Shown here piece by piece: positions 33,913-40,740 of a DNA stretch of 64,000 nucleotides. Both the position numbers and the translations under genes were made by a program. The stretch's first letter is position 1. Each line of letters opens with the position of its first letter. The stretch spans positions 186,001 to 250,000 of the forward strand of contig CAUDCW010000002.1 of assembly GCA_958448165.1 (NCBI GenBank), given 5' to 3'. The notes below the pieces were generated by a model. That model searched no databases, had not been told where the DNA came from, and was given only the letters and a program-made list of their open reading frames with translations. This DNA comes from an uncultured Oscillospiraceae bacterium. GTDB lineage: Bacteria; Bacillota; Clostridia; Oscillospirales; Acutalibacteraceae.

Positions 33913-34468
33913 TGCGTTTCGCCCTCTCAGCGGCTTTCTGAGCTTTGATGTACTCATACAACTCATCATACAGCTTCGGATTATCACGCTTGAGGTTTTC
34001 ATATAGCAGAGCCTGATTGCTTTCGAGTGCAATCTCCTCATCCGATTTAACGGACATATCATTTTTCTTCTTGTACGCAACAGCTCTGGCGAGTGCCGTA
34101 GCGTTGGCTACAATCTTGTCAGGGTCTGTGTCCGCCCAGCTGTCCTCGTTGATGAGCGAGAGTGCATCAAAGGCTTTTTGACTTGCCAATCGCAAAATAG
34201 CTTCAGCCGGGTCAAGGTCAGGATAGCGTTCCGTCTCGGTCAGTATCATCCGGAAGTTCTCCTGAGCTATTCGCAGCTCATTCGCACTCGCCAAAAACCT
34301 CCGAGCATATCGGCTCACGCTTGCTTGGGTGAGCTGCACATCGTTCTCAGCAAGATACTGACATATCTCACGGTACGATTGCCCCGAAAGCAACATCTGA
34401 TCAACAGTGTCCTTGAGTGCAGGCTTGAGCTTGTCAATCGTGCCGTTAGCTCTTCTTTTGCGGCTCAT
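33905..34468 (-). CDS. Mu gp27-like protein (DUF3486, small terminase candidate)
   Basis: 187 residues. SRKRRANGTIDKLKPALKDT and the helix-turn-helix QSYREICQYLAENDVQLTQASVSRY are typical of DUF3486, found in Mu-like phages as gp27 and thought to be the small terminase subunit. The C-terminal half is helical (LYENLKRDNPKLYDELYEYI). It overlaps the gp26-like gene by 1 nt. Confidence 0.83.
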   Translation of the reverse strand: MSRKRRANGTIDKLKPALKDTVDQMLLSGQSYREICQYLAENDVQLTQASVSRYARRFLASANELRIAQENFRMILTETERYPDLDPAEAILRLASQKAFDALSLINEDSWADTDPDKIVANATALARAVAYKKKNDMSVKSDEEIALESNQALLYENLKRDNPKLYDELYEYIKAQKAAERAKRNE

Positions 34469-34794
34469 TATATCACCCCGATACTGTTGTCAATCTCGTC
34501 GCCACACAGGATTTTAATGCCCTTATGCGTAAGCTTACCTTCAAGCTCCTTGTAGTCCCAATCAGCGAGCAGCGCCTTTTCCTTGGTGCGGATTCGCCGG
34601 AGCTGCACATATCCTGCTTCCTGTAAATAGTTCACGCAGTCAAGAAACTCCTGCTCTTCCATGTTGTTGAGAGCGTACTTGACATCCGTTAAGCGTTCAT
34701 ACCTTATGCGTAATAGGTTCAAAGCACGAAGCACCGCCGCATTGTTGTTGCGAAACCGTGCCTGTTTCATATCACGCATCATTTCGTTATCCAT
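34468..34794 (-). CDS. Mu gp26-like small protein
   Basis: 108 residues, winged-helix-like: AAVLRALNLLRIRYERLTDV, MEEQEFLDCVNYLQEAGYVQ, LEGKLTHKGIKILCGDEIDN. The gp25-gp26-gp27 order of Mu-like phages supports the placement. Function unknown. GGAGGTG lies before ATG 34794, inside the end of the upstream gene. Confidence 0.7.
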   Translation of the reverse strand: MDNEMMRDMKQARFRNNNAAVLRALNLLRIRYERLTDVKYALNNMEEQEFLDCVNYLQEAGYVQLRRIRTKEKALLADWDYKELEGKLTHKGIKILCGDEIDNSIGVI

Positions 34795-35128
34795 TTTCGT
34801 GTCCACCTCCGTGATATTTCAATAACAAATCATAGATTTTATCTATTTTCTGTTCCGTCTGAGTCTGCAGACGGTAATAATCCTGCTTACTGAGCATCTG
34901 CTCTTTGATTTCCTTAACATCAGCCTGTGTCAGCTTAATGTCAGCAGACAATCCATCTCTTGTTTCCTTTAACTCTTCCTTTGTGACATAGGTGAGCTTG
35001 ATTCGGTTAATGTCCTTGCTGTGTGCGTCCTGCGTGTTCATGGTGCGCTTAAGAAAAAAGCCTATAATCGCAATAGCGACAGTCGCAACACCCGTCACAA
35101 TCCACCAAGTGTCCGCTCCAAAATTCAT
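34787..35128 (-). CDS. Mu gp25-like membrane/coiled-coil protein (DUF2730 type)
   Basis: 113 residues. One N-terminal membrane helix (WWIVTGVATVAIAIIGFFL) is followed by a long coiled coil (ELKETRDGLSADIKLTQADV ... QTQTEQKIDKIYDLLLKYHG). The architecture and position match gp25/DUF2730 of Mu-like phages, function unknown. A spanin-like role is an alternative. ATG 35128 has GAGGTGAGG upstream. It is the first gene after the palindrome at 35152-35191. Confidence 0.72.
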   Translation of the reverse strand: MNFGADTWWIVTGVATVAIAIIGFFLKRTMNTQDAHSKDINRIKLTYVTKEELKETRDGLSADIKLTQADVKEIKEQMLSKQDYYRLQTQTEQKIDKIYDLLLKYHGGGHENG

Positions 35129-35151
35129 AACCTCACCTCGCCACCAAAAAA

Positions 35152-35191
35152 ATAAGTTAGAATTAAACCTCACAATTTAATTCTAACTTAT
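35152..35191 (-). terminator. Perfect 16-bp palindrome with T-run between mor and the late genes
   Basis: ATAAGTTAGAATTAAA and TTTAATTCTAACTTAT pair perfectly around 8 nt, with seven Ts following on the minus strand. It fits a terminator of the early operon; the stem is AT-rich, so it could also be an operator. Confidence 0.68.
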
Positions 35192-35238
35192 AAATTTGGG
35201 GAGTTATAGTGGAAGCATTTCAAAGATTTTCCCCGTAT
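35192..35238 (-). promoter_or_regulatory. Candidate middle/late promoter region downstream of mor
   Basis: A 47-bp gap. On the minus strand it carries GGGGAAAATC ... ACTCCCC (a partial dyad) and TATAAC and TATAAG, either a possible -10. Mor-type activators bind dyads upstream of weak promoters, so this is the likely place of action. Weak evidence. Confidence 0.35.
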
Positions 35239-35547
35239 TCAGTTTTCATCGAAAAAGGATAATTGCGTGCCGGATTTAGCTTGTCTGTCTGCCTCTAACA
35301 CCTCTCTGACTGTTCTGTCCGATACATTGTACTTAATAGCCAGATACTTATGATTGTATCCGTTAAAGTCCCTTATTATTCCTGCGTTTCTCTTGAGTGC
35401 CTGAAGCTTATCCTGTTTAGCTACATACACCGTTGTACCGCCTCGGCTTTCCACAAGTTTCAGATACGCTTCGAGTCCGATTGTTTCCGCAAGCTCTCGC
35501 TGATCACCATCCAAATCCTCAAGTGTTATTTTGTATTTATCCGACAT
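35239..35547 (-). CDS. mor: Mor-family transcription activator
   Basis: 102 residues. The N-terminal part (GDQRELAETIGLEAYLKLVE SRGGTTVYV, read as two pieces) and the C-terminal helix-turn-helix (NAGIIRDFNGYNHKYLAIKY, NVSDRTVREVLE) are characteristic of the Mor/C family. In Mu, Mor turns on the middle operon after early expression. Here it is the last early gene, right before the palindrome and the head genes, as in Mu-like phages. Confidence 0.88.
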   Translation of the reverse strand: MSDKYKITLEDLDGDQRELAETIGLEAYLKLVESRGGTTVYVAKQDKLQALKRNAGIIRDFNGYNHKYLAIKYNVSDRTVREVLEADRQAKSGTQLSFFDEN

Positions 35548-35564
35548 CCAATCACCTCATCATC

Positions 35565-36065
35565 TCATCCGCTACGCCGCATAGCCTTTCTCTCTGCACT
35601 CTTGACATAATTCTTGATAATCTCAATCAACTGATTGCCTTGCTTATACGACAGCCACTTCATCGGCTGCCTTTGGGTCGCGTCTACACCGAACTGCCGC
35701 TTGATTATGCCAGACAATCGCTCGCCGAGAGAGGCTGTTGGCGGCTCTGTATCGCACCCGGCGAGCTGATACATCAGTGCCCAAACCTTGCGTTGCTGAC
35801 CCTCGGTTATCTTGCCGGGGTTGCTTTCATATCGTTTTTTACTGTGCCGTTCCGGAGGAGGCTCAAGCTGAGAGAGCCTGAGCCTTGTGTACAGCTCCGT
35901 CATAACATCCTTGTATTCATCAGCATTAAGATTACTAACACTGCCCTTGCCCGTAATGCCCTCAACAAGAGCGTGGAGTGCATCGTTTTTGTTGTTGCTC
36001 TCAACCAGACCGAGCCTTGCGCCGAGAGCGTAAACCTTGCGAATTTCAACCGCCGTCAGAGCCAT
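35565..36065 (-). CDS. GemA-like regulator (Mu gp16, DUF1018)
   Basis: 166 residues. It shows the gp16/GemA pattern: IRKVYALGARLGLVESNNKN near the start, GKITEGQQRKVWALMYQLAG in the middle, and the C-terminal VDATQRQPMKWLSYKQGNQL, IEIIKNYV. In Mu it affects host gyrase expression and late functions, and it precedes mor just as here. Confidence 0.9.
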   Translation of the reverse strand: MALTAVEIRKVYALGARLGLVESNNKNDALHALVEGITGKGSVSNLNADEYKDVMTELYTRLRLSQLEPPPERHSKKRYESNPGKITEGQQRKVWALMYQLAGCDTEPPTASLGERLSGIIKRQFGVDATQRQPMKWLSYKQGNQLIEIIKNYVKSAERKAMRRSG

Positions 36066-36067
36066 AG

Positions 36068-36712
36068 CTATACCTCCGTCAGGCTGATTTTCGGTGTCTG
36101 CTCGACCACAAATGCCGCCTGAATCTTGTCCAGTATATCGCTTACCTCTTTGTCCGCCGTGACACCATTGACCTCCAGCAGCGTTTTAAACTGTTGCCAG
36201 ACTGCCGCTTCCATGAGCATGTATGCGTATTCCTGCGCCTGAGTATCGTTGTACCCGACTATCGCTTTGAGGTTCGCAACATCCTTGCTGTAATTGACAC
36301 CTTTACACTTCCTTCGGATGAGCTTTTCGGTCTTTTCGTCAAGTGCCATAGCTTTGATAACCTCGTCAACCGTTGAGTGGTTATCGTAGTTACCTGTCCA
36401 TATTCCTGCAATAAGGCGTTTCGCCGGGTCAGTAAGCTCAACCTTTGTTGTTGTTTTCGTCAAGTCCTCATAAGCCTTACCAAAAATAACCGGCAGGAAG
36501 CTTGCGTATGTAATTTTCACGCTGTCTGCAACGGTTGCGGTAACGCTGCTGTTTGTTCCGGCATAGCTTACGGACTTGTATTTCGTATTTGCAAGGTCTG
36601 ATTCAGCGTTCTTTAGTAACTCCGCTTCGATTGTATCCTTTTCAGCCTTGAGCCGCTCAGACTCCTTTTTGATTTCTGCAAGGCGGTCAATCTTCGCTTT
36701 AACATCAGTCAT
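36068..36712 (-). CDS. Early phage protein of unknown function (214 aa)
   Basis: N-terminal coiled coil (KAKIDRLAEIKKESERLKAE ... IEAELLK), then a mixed domain (YKSVSYAGTNSSVTATVADS) and a helical C-terminus. The lysine-rich coiled coil and position recall Gam-like or RecT-associated early proteins, but the match is not convincing. ATG 36712 overlaps the AbrB-like stop by 8 nt. Confidence 0.7.
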   Translation of the reverse strand: MTDVKAKIDRLAEIKKESERLKAEKDTIEAELLKNAESDLANTKYKSVSYAGTNSSVTATVADSVKITYASFLPVIFGKAYEDLTKTTTKVELTDPAKRLIAGIWTGNYDNHSTVDEVIKAMALDEKTEKLIRRKCKGVNYSKDVANLKAIVGYNDTQAQEYAYMLMEAAVWQQFKTLLEVNGVTADKEVSDILDKIQAAFVVEQTPKISLTEV

Positions 36713-36950
36713 AAGATAACACCGCCTCGTGGATTTTGGCTGCACAGTCTGTGCAGATTTCAATGTCCATTACGCTTTTTACACGCTCAACACCGCCGCA
36801 GAACCTGCAAGTCGGCACATGCGGCTTGATGGTGATTGTGTCGCCGTTCTGCTCAACATCAACACCTACACCCGGGTGCAATCCTGTTTCAAGGCGCATA
36901 GTCTTCGGAATGCTTATCGCTCCGTTTTTCGTGATTTTCTTTGATTTCAT
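36705..36950 (-). CDS. AbrB/SpoVT-type DNA-binding protein with zinc ribbon
   Basis: 81 residues. The first ~45 (SKKITKNGAISIPKTMRLET ... VDVEQNGDTITIKP) form a SpoVT/AbrB swapped-hairpin DNA-binding domain. The rest contains two Cys pairs (CRFCGG and CTDC), a probable zinc ribbon. Likely a transcription factor of the early operon. GGAGG lies 8 nt upstream of ATG 36950. The conserved RNA element at 36981-37053 is directly upstream. Confidence 0.8.
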   Translation of the reverse strand: MKSKKITKNGAISIPKTMRLETGLHPGVGVDVEQNGDTITIKPHVPTCRFCGGVERVKSVMDIEICTDCAAKIHEAVLSYD

Positions 36951-36980
36951 TTGCTGTTCCTCCATTCGATAACATTTCCT

Positions 36981-37053
36981 CACTCTGCGTTTTCGGGCTT
37001 GTGACCGTTGGCTTTACGCCAGCCGCATTAAGGCGGGGCGCTTATGCGCCCCT
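36981..37053 (-). ncRNA. Conserved structured leader element, copy B
   Basis: On the minus strand: a GGGGCGC-ATAA-GCGCCCC hairpin, then TTAATGCGGCTG, a GGC-GTAAA-GCC hairpin, AACGGT, CAAGCCCG and CGCAGAG. The same order and sequence occur at 39103-39180. No protein is encoded. It lies directly upstream of the AbrB-like gene. No RNA family was recognised. Confidence 0.6.
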
Positions 37054-37089
37054 AAGAAAGGAACGATGTACCATGTACTTCGGTGTACG

Positions 37090-37320
37090 CTAATTAAAGT
37101 TGTCGTCGAATACGTATCTGTAGTCGTGCATTCTTGCGTAGAATGCAAGGTGTTTTTCGCACTCCTCAGCCGTTGAGCATATCGGCAGATATTTGCTTCT
37201 CACTCTGCGCCAGCCGAGAATATCCGACATTTTATCGGACGCCACAACCATATATCTCTTGCCGTCCCGGCAAGGCTTGACTGTGATGTACTCGCCAAGT
37301 TTGTTCTTATATACTTTCAT
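37090..37320 (-). CDS. Small early phage protein (76 aa)
   Basis: MKVYKNKLGEYITVKPCRDG begins it; the remainder is mixed and basic (DILGWRRVRSKYLPICSTAE), ending HDYRYVFDDNFN. No domain recognised. The start overlaps the upstream stop by 4 nt, placing it in the early operon. Confidence 0.7.
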   Translation of the reverse strand: MKVYKNKLGEYITVKPCRDGKRYMVVASDKMSDILGWRRVRSKYLPICSTAEECEKHLAFYARMHDYRYVFDDNFN

Positions 37321-37703
37321 ATCAATCTTATACTCCTGTTGTTATTTTCGAGATGTTGCCGCAGCTCATATATGTTCGGCCATTCAAAGCAGTAAACCGT
37401 GTAGATTCTGTCAGCCTCTATTCTTTCGAGTTCCTCAGGCGTGCATTTCCAACGCTCAACGCCCGGCGGAAACTTGAGCTTGCGCTCTATCGGTCGTGCA
37501 AATCGGCGGCGCTCTTCGCAGTCGAGGACTAATAATCCGCCCGGAGCCTTTCCGGGTATCACGACTTTAATGCAGTTCCTGTAATCATTGAGTGGCGCAC
37601 AAGTAAGCACGATTTTGTAGCCGTCGCAATCGAGCTGTACTCTTGCGCCGATTGTGCGGAGCTTCTCGGTAACCTCACTCCATTCCTGCTCAGTCATTGC
37701 CAT
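37317..37703 (-). CDS. Early phage protein, paralogue of its upstream neighbour
   Basis: 128 residues. It shares with the protein encoded at 37690-38085 the blocks LDCDGYKI/LECDGYKV, LDCEERRRF/TEDCEERRRF, KLKFPPGV/HLLRLPKGF, and YCFEWPNIYELRQHLENNNR/YSFAWLNFDEMRRHFEKNNK. The two genes arose by tandem duplication. Function unknown. ATG 37703 is inside the end of the upstream gene. Confidence 0.72.
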   Translation of the reverse strand: MAMTEQEWSEVTEKLRTIGARVQLDCDGYKIVLTCAPLNDYRNCIKVVIPGKAPGGLLVLDCEERRRFARPIERKLKFPPGVERWKCTPEELERIEADRIYTVYCFEWPNIYELRQHLENNNRSIRLI

Positions 37704-38085
37704 CACCTACGAGCTTGATTTCCTTGTTGTTCTTCTCAAAGTGCCTGCGCATTTCGTCAAAGTTAAGCCACGCAAAGCTGTAGCCATAGTATGTACGCTG
37801 TTCATCCAGCGCCTTAAGCTCCTTTTTAGTTAATCCCTTCTTATCGAAACCTTTCGGAAGTCTGAGTAAGTGCTTTCTGCGGTGCACAAATCGTCTGCGC
37901 TCTTCGCAATCCTCGGTGAGCCATTTGCCTTTCATATGTCCGTCGATGTAAACCGATATACAAAGCCTGTTTTCGTTGTAATACTCCTTAAATAAGTCAA
38001 CCTTGTAGCCGTCACACTCCAACTCAGCCTTGCCGAAAAGAGTGCTAAGCTTCTCCTTAACCTTATCCCAATCAGCTTTATCCAT
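37690..38085 (-). CDS. Early phage protein, tandem paralogue
   Basis: 131 residues, similar over most of its length to the protein encoded at 37317-37703 (see that entry for shared blocks). Charged, soluble, no known domain. GGAGGGTGG precedes ATG 38085, which overlaps the upstream stop by 8 nt. Confidence 0.72.
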   Translation of the reverse strand: MDKADWDKVKEKLSTLFGKAELECDGYKVDLFKEYYNENRLCISVYIDGHMKGKWLTEDCEERRRFVHRRKHLLRLPKGFDKKGLTKKELKALDEQRTYYGYSFAWLNFDEMRRHFEKNNKEIKLVGDGND

Positions 38086-38416
38086 AGTAATACCACCCTC
38101 CAAGAGCACTGTTAATGGATTTAATTTGCCTTGCTTTGCGTTCGGCAGGTGTTGCATGTTTATAGCAGGTGCAATCCTTGCCGGGAGGGCAGTTTCTGAG
38201 CTCTCCGGTTATTAAGAAGTAGTCGCAGCCATTATCAGCCGATTTCTGTGGGCGGTACAAGCAGTCGTATCTTCTGCACCTAATTCTTGCACCCGGTTCA
38301 CTGGCAAGCTTCTTGTTCGCTTCAGTGTAGCACTCCTTGCTGCAGTATTTCCTTGAATTCTGATTTCTACCTTGCAAAGTAAACTCATTGCCGCAGTGTG
38401 CGCATATTTTAGTCAT
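38078..38416 (-). CDS. Zinc-ribbon early phage protein (112 aa)
   Basis: An N-terminal FCS/zinc-ribbon-like motif: CAHCGNEFTLQGRN, KYCSKEC. A second Cys cluster (RCRRYDCLYRPQ ... CDYF ... CPPGKDCTCY) follows. Two bound zinc ions are likely. Similar proteins occur in early regions of Clostridia phages; a nucleic-acid-binding role is inferred. Confidence 0.75.
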   Translation of the reverse strand: MTKICAHCGNEFTLQGRNQNSRKYCSKECYTEANKKLASEPGARIRCRRYDCLYRPQKSADNGCDYFLITGELRNCPPGKDCTCYKHATPAERKARQIKSINSALGGWYYYG

Positions 38417-38420
38417 TTCA

Positions 38421-38642
38421 TCACGCTCCTAACAGTGCCTTCTCGGCGTCTTCTTTCTTCGTAAATATCGTGTGTCCGATATCCTGCCTTGTGTATTTAA
38501 GGCACTTGTATGTGCCGTTTTTAAAGTTAACTCTTACAGTTATGTTATCGCCCACAAAGGCTACAACCTTTACCGGAACAATTGCCTCTTGTATCCACCA
38601 CAGCTCGCCGGGTTGTTTGATTATGTATGCTTTGTTAGTCAT
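38421..38642 (-). CDS. Small early phage protein (73 aa)
   Basis: Starts MTNKAYIIKQPGELWWIQEA and continues as a small beta barrel-like sequence (VKVVAFVGDNITVRVNFKNG) with a final helix (TKKEDAEKALLGA). No family recognised. ATG 38642 overlaps the upstream stop by 8 nt; the longer 38741 frame is rejected. Confidence 0.7.
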   Translation of the reverse strand: MTNKAYIIKQPGELWWIQEAIVPVKVVAFVGDNITVRVNFKNGTYKCLKYTRQDIGHTIFTKKEDAEKALLGA

Positions 38643-39078
38643 CACTGCCACCTCCGAACCGAGCTTTTCTTCTCTCAATAATCCGTCTGTGCTTTTCACG
38701 CATTGTCTCCTGCTCTGCAGATGGCAATAACTCAAATTCAAAACTTCTTATATCTCGCTTAATCCTCGACAAAAAGTCATTTAGCATACCTGATGCAACT
38801 TCCTCTGCGGACACTCTGTTATCAACGTAGTCCTCTCCGGCTTCAAACATCTTTTTAAACTCTTCGAACTGTTCTTCCGTTATAATGTTCCAGCCGTAAG
38901 CATCACGAGCTTCTTCTATGCTGCGATACTCGCTCATCTGCTCAACTTCAGCTTTACGATTATCAATCTGCTTCTGCGCTTGCTTGTTCATACGTTCAGA
39001 TACGTTGCCAAGCTTCTTAAGCAGCAGCTTGCGAGCCTTGATCTCAAGCTTAAGGTCAAGCTTTTCTTTGTCTGTCAT
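38635..39078 (-). CDS. Helical early phage protein (147 aa)
   Basis: A strongly charged coiled-coil protein (KLDLKLEIKARKLLLKKLGN ... RMNKQAQKQIDNRKAEVEQM) with a basic tail (HRRIIERRKARFGGGSDD). Function unknown. It starts a sub-group after the structured RNA element at 39103-39180; AGGAGCG lies upstream of ATG 39078. Confidence 0.7.
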   Translation of the reverse strand: MTDKEKLDLKLEIKARKLLLKKLGNVSERMNKQAQKQIDNRKAEVEQMSEYRSIEEARDAYGWNIITEEQFEEFKKMFEAGEDYVDNRVSAEEVASGMLNDFLSRIKRDIRSFEFELLPSAEQETMREKHRRIIERRKARFGGGSDD

Positions 39079-39102
39079 TTTTACGCTCCTCTCATATTTT
39101 TT

Positions 39103-39180
39103 CGCTCCTCTGTGTTTAACGGGCTTGGAACCGTTGCCGCCGAAGCGACAGCCACATTAGCGCGAGGGCAGATGCCCTCG
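39103..39180 (-). ncRNA. Conserved structured leader element, copy A
   Basis: On the minus strand: a CGAGGGCA-TC-TGCCCTCG hairpin, then GCTAATGTGGCTG, GCAACGGTTCCAAGCCCG and CACAGAG. It aligns with copy B (36981-37053) over its whole length. The GC-rich hairpin plus a T-run on the opposite strand only mimics a plus-strand terminator. Confidence 0.6.
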
Positions 39181-39185
39181 TTTTT

Positions 39186-39560
39186 TTACCGCAGAACCTT
39201 GTCCACAATATCCGTCCTCGGGGCATATATCCTGCCCTCGGTGCTTCTTTCAGCTTTCCTGACAGCTCCGAGAAGTCGTTCAAGCTCCTTGATGGTTCTG
39301 CCGTTTTGCTGTATCCATTCAGTTATCGGCTCAAGTATCGTTTCCTTGTCTTTGGCTTCTCTGCGTTCCTGTCTGACTGTCGCCAGCGCTTTCGAAATGC
39401 GCGCAAGGTTGTGGTACTTGTTGTCGTTAAGCTCCAGACAGTGGAGCAAATCCTGCGTTTGGTCGTTCAGATCTGCCTCCGCTGCCGATGCCGCCGTGTG
39501 TTCCTGACTGCACTCACGCAGGAAACTCAGAAACTCATCAAGCTTTGTACTATACTTCAT
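39186..39560 (-). CDS. Early phage protein (124 aa) after the membrane protein
   Basis: A helical, soluble protein (MKYSTKLDEFLSFLRECSQE ... LLHCLELNDNKYHNLARISK) with many Arg/Glu. No domain recognised. It is in the same operon as the MuB-like ATPase. Start ATG 39560 lies within 4 nt of the upstream stop. Confidence 0.68.
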   Translation of the reverse strand: MKYSTKLDEFLSFLRECSQEHTAASAAEADLNDQTQDLLHCLELNDNKYHNLARISKALATVRQERREAKDKETILEPITEWIQQNGRTIKELERLLGAVRKAERSTEGRIYAPRTDIVDKVLR

Positions 39561-39563
39561 GTC

Positions 39564-39809
39564 TTACTCCTTTTCGCTGTATATAACGTACAGTAGCGGA
39601 AATATAAGCAGTGCCCCAAATGCTCCGATTATGAGATTGACGTGATCTACCCCGGTTACAATCACCCACGCCACATACGCCAATGCCGTTCCAACGATTA
39701 TCGCCTTGTGTATGCGGCCGATGATGTAACATAAGATTCCGAGCCATTCCGCAAGCTTGTGTATCGCTTTGTTGCCTGTGTATGCTATTATCCCGAGTGT
39801 GTCTAACAT
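39564..39809 (-). CDS. Small membrane protein of the early region (81 aa)
   Basis: Two or three membrane helices (WLGILCYIIGRIHKAIIVGT, ALAYVAWVIVTGV, LIIGAFGALLIFPLLYVIYS). GAGGAGGG lies upstream of ATG 39809. Directly after the MuB-like gene. Possible exclusion or host-takeover role, not shown. Confidence 0.7.
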   Translation of the reverse strand: MLDTLGIIAYTGNKAIHKLAEWLGILCYIIGRIHKAIIVGTALAYVAWVIVTGVDHVNLIIGAFGALLIFPLLYVIYSEKE

Positions 39810-39834
39810 TCTTTAAACCCTCCTCAAAGTGCTT

Positions 39835-40740
39835 TTAAGCTACTCTTAAATTGATTTTCATTGCCTTTGACATTGCCACCAGTCCGGCATAGCTTATGTC
39901 CTGATTGTCGATAGCGTTGCTGTAAAGATTCTGCGCTCCTCTGACGCCTTGCTCAGAGTGAGCAATTTTAAGCAGCAATTCAATCTCTTTTTTCTTCCCG
40001 TTAACTGCCGGGAAGAGGAGTTCAATGTCTTGTGCAGTTATTTGATTTGTGTGTCTTATCTCCGTAAGCTTGGTTCTGTTAATTATCTGTGCAAATGCCG
40101 TTTTACCACGATGCAGGTTATTGTATGTATCCTCGTTGCCTACAAGGCACACGCCAATTTCGGGGTAGGTATCAAAAAACGCTCTGATTGTTTCAATCGT
40201 CTTGATCGGCAGATGCTGTGCTTCGTCAATAATCAGCACCTTGCGCTCGCCGCTGAGCCTGTGAGCTATTCTCAGCCACATATCATCCTTACGCCCGATC
40301 GGCAGTCCCATAACCATACACATATATTTCAGAAACGCTGCTGTGGTCGCTATGCACGGATTAACCGTAATGTATATCGCCGTGTTCGGATAATCGCTGA
40401 CATATTTTCTACACGCCATTGTCTTGCCTATGCCGGCATCGCCGCACTCAATAGCCAGACCGCCCTTCAGGTGGCAGAGGCGGATCGTGTCATACACGCC
40501 TTGACTTATTGATGTTGCAACATATCCGCCGTTAGTTGACACACTCGCAACACTCTTTTCAGCTTCAAGGTTCGCAAATATCTCCGTCAGTTTGGTCTCA
40601 AGCTTGCCAACATCACCTTTATATTCACCCTTTAAGTAGGTGCTTATAACCGATGGACTGTAGCCTATATTTTTTGCTGCAGCGGTCTGTGTGCCACAGC
40701 TGTCAACATATGCCCTGAGCTTTTCCTGTAATGCTGTCAT
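39835..40740 (-). CDS. MuB-type AAA ATPase (transposition target-DNA protein)
   Basis: 301 residues. An N-terminal helix-turn-helix (AAKNIGYSPSVISTYLKGEY) is followed by an AAA domain with Walker A GDAGIGKT (about residue 100), Walker B VLIIDEAQHL (about 170), and the sensor region CLVGNEDTYNNL. MuB binds target DNA and stimulates the transposase. Its start overlaps the transposase stop, the classic A-B order. Confidence 0.92.
   Translation of the reverse strand: MTALQEKLRAYVDSCGTQTAAAKNIGYSPSVISTYLKGEYKGDVGKLETKLTEIFANLEAEKSVASVSTNGGYVATSISQGVYDTIRLCHLKGGLAIECGDAGIGKTMACRKYVSDYPNTAIYITVNPCIATTAAFLKYMCMVMGLPIGRKDDMWLRIAHRLSGERKVLIIDEAQHLPIKTIETIRAFFDTYPEIGVCLVGNEDTYNNLHRGKTAFAQIINRTKLTEIRHTNQITAQDIELLFPAVNGKKKEIELLLKIAHSEQGVRGAQNLYSNAIDNQDISYAGLVAMSKAMKINLRVA

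Noticed and set aside
33913..34080. N-terminal extension of the NusG-like protein
   Set aside because: Runs inside the gp27-like gene in another frame, low-complexity basic text, no ribosome site; ATG 33912 gives a perfect NGN domain start.
35433..36122. Open 229-codon plus-strand frame across gemA and mor
   Set aside because: It spans two well-recognised minus-strand genes and their junction; the protein text is low-information and has no start signal.
39164..39187. Apparent plus-strand intrinsic terminator (GC hairpin plus T7)
   Set aside because: No plus-strand transcript ends here; the hairpin is part of the minus-strand RNA element that is conserved in the second copy, where no T-run exists.
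39949..40512. 187-codon plus-strand frame
   Set aside because: Exact antisense of the MuB-type ATPase including its Walker motifs; a shadow.
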